Shown: positions 60,549-64,000 of the stretch, piece after piece | Position numbering within the stretch: the first letter of the stretch is position 1 | Layout of the letters: the number at the start of each line of letters is the position of its first letter | Source: Triticum aestivum | Taxonomy: Eukaryota > Streptophyta > Magnoliopsida > Poales > Poaceae | Reading direction: 5' to 3' | Assembly (NCBI RefSeq): GCF_018294505.1 | Contig: NC_057802.1 | Location: forward strand, 313,710,209 to 313,774,208 | DNA length: 64,000 nt | Made by a program: the position numbers and the translations under genes | The notes under the pieces: model-generated | Seen by the model: the letters and a program-made list of their open reading frames with translations, nothing else | Databases searched by the model: none | What the model was told of the DNA's origin: nothing

Positions 60549-60948
60549 GCGTGTTGGTCGAGCCAGTTTGCTCTTTGGGCGGTGCATGTCCTGCGACCAC
60601 GCCCACGGCGGGGGCGGCCGTAGGATTGCGATTCGCCTCGGAGCGAACGTCACCGTCGCGACTATGCCCATCGGCCAGGCCAGGAGGGACAGAAGGAATA
60701 ATCTCTCTACCCGTACCTCGTAAAGTGTGGTCGCCGGGATGTTGTTGGTGTTGCTTTGCTCTGGCGCCTTCCGCTCCTGCTCCAGCCGCGGGGGAGGTGG
60801 TGACAACACCACCTGCACCGACCACGTTCCCCGTGGCGCCCACCTCCTCATGCGCCTCCGTATTCCTCGCGGTGTCGACGGCCGCAAGCGGCGGGGCCTT
60901 CGAGATGGACGGATGAGATGCAGCACCGGACTTTTTCTTGGGTGCCAT
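60549..60948 (-). CDS. N-terminal part of a gag-like protein of element I (truncated)
   Basis: The ATG at 60948 opens about 133 codons (start MAPKKKSG), read up to the element D junction without a stop. The product is rich in Ala, Gly, Pro and Arg with a Lys-rich N-terminus, of low complexity. I chose this ATG because it is the first after the primer-site region. No conserved domain is visible because the fragment ends early. The rest lies beyond element D, left of the window. Confidence 0.45.
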
Positions 60949-61120
60949 AGTCGATGGAGCCGTTGATGATGAAAATGGCGATGAAGATGACGCGCTGCTT
61001 ACGCTCTCGGGTTTGCGCAAGCGATGCCCCTACCTGGCGTTCCAAAGATGTCGGGGGAAACCACGAGCACCTATGGGGCCAAGAGCCCCTTTTGGTTCGG
61101 TGGGGGGATGTGCAGATTGC
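60549..61120 (-). mobile_element. Element I: fragment of a further Gypsy-like retrotransposon
   Basis: This is the oldest visible layer. Minus strand: the last 72 bp of an LTR (61120-61049, ending CCCCCGACA), then a primer-site-like GGAACGCCAGGTAGGGGC, a short leader and a gag-like start. It is cut on the left by element D and on the right by element H. The GCCAGGTAGGGG phrase after an LTR end is typical of plant Gypsy elements. Confidence 0.65.
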
Positions 61121-63872
61121 TGTAGTGACCCGACCTCAGACGGTCAAGTCTGTGTGCTTCAGTGTCATCCCTGGATCGGTAATGCTGACACACACAATAC
61201 TCGAAGGATTTATAACATAGTAGCAATCACACACTTATTACATCGAATGTCTCCAAAAGAGAACTTATTACAATAAATATGGCTTAAGGCCATCTAAATA
61301 AGATAACAACGGAAGGCTTGGAAGATAAAGTGAGTCCATCAACTCCAACGGCATAGCTGATTGCATGACAAACGACCTAGCGCACCTTACTCTTCGTCTG
61401 AAAATTCTGCAACATGATATGTTGCAGCCCAAAACGGGTCAGCACATGGAATATGCTGGCAATATAACACAGTAGAGCAATAAACAGACAAATGCTAACA
61501 CTACATGCATATATGGCTGGTGGAGGCTCTATGGTTATAATGTTTTGTGAAAAGCCAATTTTTCCCTACAATAAAGGAATAGATTTTAATTTAACTATCA
61601 TGGTGGTTGAAACATCTTTGAGAAGGTTCCTCCAACTCAATCCGAATCAGAGTAATCATTTACAACCCAACAAATTAATTTAGAGTGATCAGATCAAATC
61701 AATAATTCAAGTACCAGATACTCAAGATGTCCATAACCGGGGACACGGCTAACCATGATTAGTTTATACACTCTGCAGAGGTTTGCGCACTTTTCCCCAC
61801 AAGACTCGATCTCCTCCGTTGGATTTTTCACACTACATGGCGTTTGAGAAACGGATGACTGAGACACAGTCTTTCAGAAACATTTACTCTTTACTCTGGG
61901 TAGACAGTTACACCTACATTCCCTCTACATATGCTAGCCTACCACTAAAAGAGGTCATGCAACCTACTCAACTATGCTAGAACCCATAATAGCTTGTGGC
62001 TGCACACGGAAGTTTCTAGCATGAATAATCTTATGATCCCTTTGAGCCTGGGTGGCGGACCGTAGGATGATCACACGGGTACTCCGGGATATCCTAGGAC
62101 AACACTGGATTCTCCAGGTGCCCAAACCAACAATCCACCCCGATGTGTATTCAAGTAGCCACCTTAAGTTAACCATTAATTAACAATCTCACATCTGTCA
62201 TGGATTCATTCACTCAAACCACGTCTACGAGCATAGCACAACAATATAAGCATAATGTAGAAATAACTCCCAAAGGTTTGATAACATAAAGACAATAGGT
62301 TCTACCTCATCAACTACTTCCCAAATCCCACATGTTAAGAGATCCTACTCATGCAATGTGTGAGGGTTGTAACTAATGCATAAAAACTAGGCAAATAAAG
62401 GGGTATGATCAATGTGTTACTTGCCTTGCTGACGATCTGCAACTCCTAGAGACTCGTAGTAGCACGCTTCGCACTCCGGGAATTCTATCGCAAACAAACA
62501 ATAACATACATAAGCACTCAACTAGAAGCACAGATAAAAATCGAATAAGAAGATCTAACCAGAAAGTTCAACTGAAGAACTCCGGTTTCCAAAAAGAATC
62601 AAATCAAACGGAGCAACGACACTCAAACTACGAAAGAAACAAGATCCGTTTACTAATCTGGACTAAAGTCAAATTTTACAGTACTAAAATCTTGTTCAAG
62701 TTGGTTAAACAGAAAGAGGGCTTCGAGACGAAGGTCTAGGCACTTGTTTCACCTAATTTGGATAAACGAGCGCAAAGATAAACTAAAACGAAGATCAGGG
62801 CAGAAATCGCGATCGAAAATAATCACGGAAAAACCCTGGAAAATAAAACGAGACGAAAAGGCTAACGAACGAACGTTCGCTGTCTGCGGCTAATTGACGA
62901 ACAGCGTTCGTTACAACGAACGAATGGACTAACGTCCGTTAAATAACCGAACCGAACAAAATAAAAAAATGCATCTAGGGTTTCTAAAAAAACCGATCGG
63001 TTTTTACCTAAACCGAAAAAACAACCGGGCGTCGGATCGGCGAACAGCGGCGGCGGCTCCGGCGTCTTGCGACGGCTCCAGCGAGGCGAGGTGGCGGCGG
63101 GGTGCGGGCGGCGCGGCGCTGGCGGCGGCGAGCGGCGCAAGCGGCGGCAGCGGCTGCTACGTGCTGCTGCTGCTGCGGTGGGGAGCGGGGCGAGGTGAGG
63201 CGGGGTGGCGGCGGGGCAGGTTATAAAGGGGAGGGGCGACTCGGCTTGGGGCAGGGGCAACCGGGCGGCGGTGGTGTCCCGGACTCCGGCGGAGTCCGGC
63301 TCGGGCACGGGTCGCGCACGCGGGGGGAGGTGGCGGCGGTGCCGGGCCGGCTGGGCTTCGGCCCAGTTTGGTCCGCGAAGATTTTTTTAAAACAGATTCC
63401 GCCGGAAAAATCCTAGAAAATAAAATAAAAATCTAAAAATACCAAAACAAATTTTCACCGTCTAAATAGAATATTTAGAACAAAGTGAACATTTTCTTGG
63501 CCCTAAAATGATATTTAAAAAAAAGCATATTTCTAATTCAAATAAAATAACAATAAAATCCAAATAAAATTATTTATTTGATTTTAATATTTTTCCTCCA
63601 ATATTTATTTTATTTTGGAGAAGTCATACTATCTCCTCTCATTTATTTTTACATTGGAAATATTTTCGGAGAAAAAAATTATTAAAACCAAAATGATCCT
63701 TGTTTCGATATTTGAGAAAAATTCAAATATGAAAAGCGTGAAATCCCCAACTCTCTCCGTGGGTCCTTGAGTTTCTTAGAATTTCGAGGATCGCGGAACA
63801 AAATGCGATAAAATATGATATGCATGAATGACCTATGTATAACATTCCAAATTGAAAATTGGGGATGTTACA
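61121..63872 (-). repeat. 3' LTR of element H (2752 bp)
   Basis: It shares termini and much of the R/U5 part with the LTR of A. It contains a strongly GC-rich block (about 63000-63390) not seen in A's LTR, and a set of inverted GAACG words at 62860-62945. Confidence 0.88.
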
Positions 63873-63888
63873 AACCTACCCCCCTTAA
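63873..63888 (-). other. Polypurine tract of element H
   Basis: The minus strand reads TTAAGGGGGGTAGGTT next to the LTR start, the same motif as in A (9371-9389). Confidence 0.8.
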
Positions 63889-64000
63889 GATGAATCTCGT
63901 CCTCGAGATTCGGGTTGGCTAGAAAATAGGTGTGGGTGGTCTTTGCGTAGATCATCCTCTCGTTCCGAGGTAGCTTCATCCTCGGTATGGTGGCTCCACT

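Larger units (their letters stand above)
61121..64000 (-). mobile_element. Element H: Gypsy-like retrotransposon related to A, inverted, 3' end
   Basis: The 3' LTR (61121-63872), the polypurine tract and the first bases of the interior are present; the rest is right of the window. The LTR ends match those of element A (TGTAACATCCC and GGGTCACTACA). The interior after the tract (CTCGAGGACGAGATTCAT on the minus strand) also matches 9355-9372 of A. The expected TSD is attgc (61116-61120). Confidence 0.88.

Noticed and set aside
62969..63416. Gly/Ala/Arg-rich frames in the H LTR as genes
   Set aside because: Several overlapping frames are open at once in CGG-rich sequence, which is expected from composition alone.

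Overview
This window is intergenic DNA from a large grass genome, most probably Triticeae (wheat, Aegilops or barley group). It is a nested stack of LTR retrotransposons plus one CACTA DNA transposon, and I can assign essentially every base to one of eleven elements. I see no host protein-coding gene, rRNA, intact tRNA or CRISPR array. The Triticeae assignment rests on recognising the LTR beginning TGAAGGAAATATGCCC as the BARE1/WIS/Angela Copia type, a long-LTR LARD of Sukkula-like proportions, Sabrina/Fatima-type Gypsy sequence, and a CACTA element with TTTGCCGTC subterminal repeats. Family names are from memory and tentative; boundaries, target-site duplications (TSDs), primer-binding sites (PBS) and polypurine tracts (PPT) are read directly.

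Layout. Element A (1-12471, + strand Gypsy) carries a broken gag and no pol, and is split by solo LTR J (4491-8285, TSD AGTTT). A sits in the interior of element B (12472-16014, + Gypsy, 3' part). B sits in the integrase region of element C (16015-20226, - strand Angela-type Copia, 5' part). C sits in element D (- strand Gypsy, 20227-28772 plus 60493-60548). D also carries a 3.8-kb CACTA element (22831-26607, TSD ATA) and, in its own LTR, the large element E. D lies in the gag region of element I (60549-61120), whose LTR is cut by element H (61121 onward), an inverted relative of A.

Element E (28773-60487, - strand, TSD AAAAG) is the most interesting. It has Copia-type gag, no recognisable pol, a second open reading frame (ORF3) in the position of the env-like gene of Sireviruses, and several GGGGGAG polypurine motifs. 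It hosts K (31804-40371, full-length but decayed Angela-type Copia, TSD TCCCA), F (41521-53791, LARD with 4.2-kb LTRs, TSD TCCTG) and solo LTR G (55285-56199, TSD ATGTG). K and F both landed in ORF3.

The strongest unexplained signal is a regulatory grammar in E. A 13-bp palindrome (TCGGTNNNACCGA) recurs 14 times in each LTR upstream of the TATA box, in seven pairs spaced 21-23 bp, with 42 or 51-52 bp between pairs (about 2, 4 and 5 DNA turns). The same 23/42 grammar recurs in two more arrays inside E, one of them just upstream of a second TATA box facing ORF3. This suggests that ORF3 has, or had, its own promoter and leader intron. Coding regions throughout the window are pseudogenes, so this is a record of past retrotransposition rather than of a working operon or pathway.
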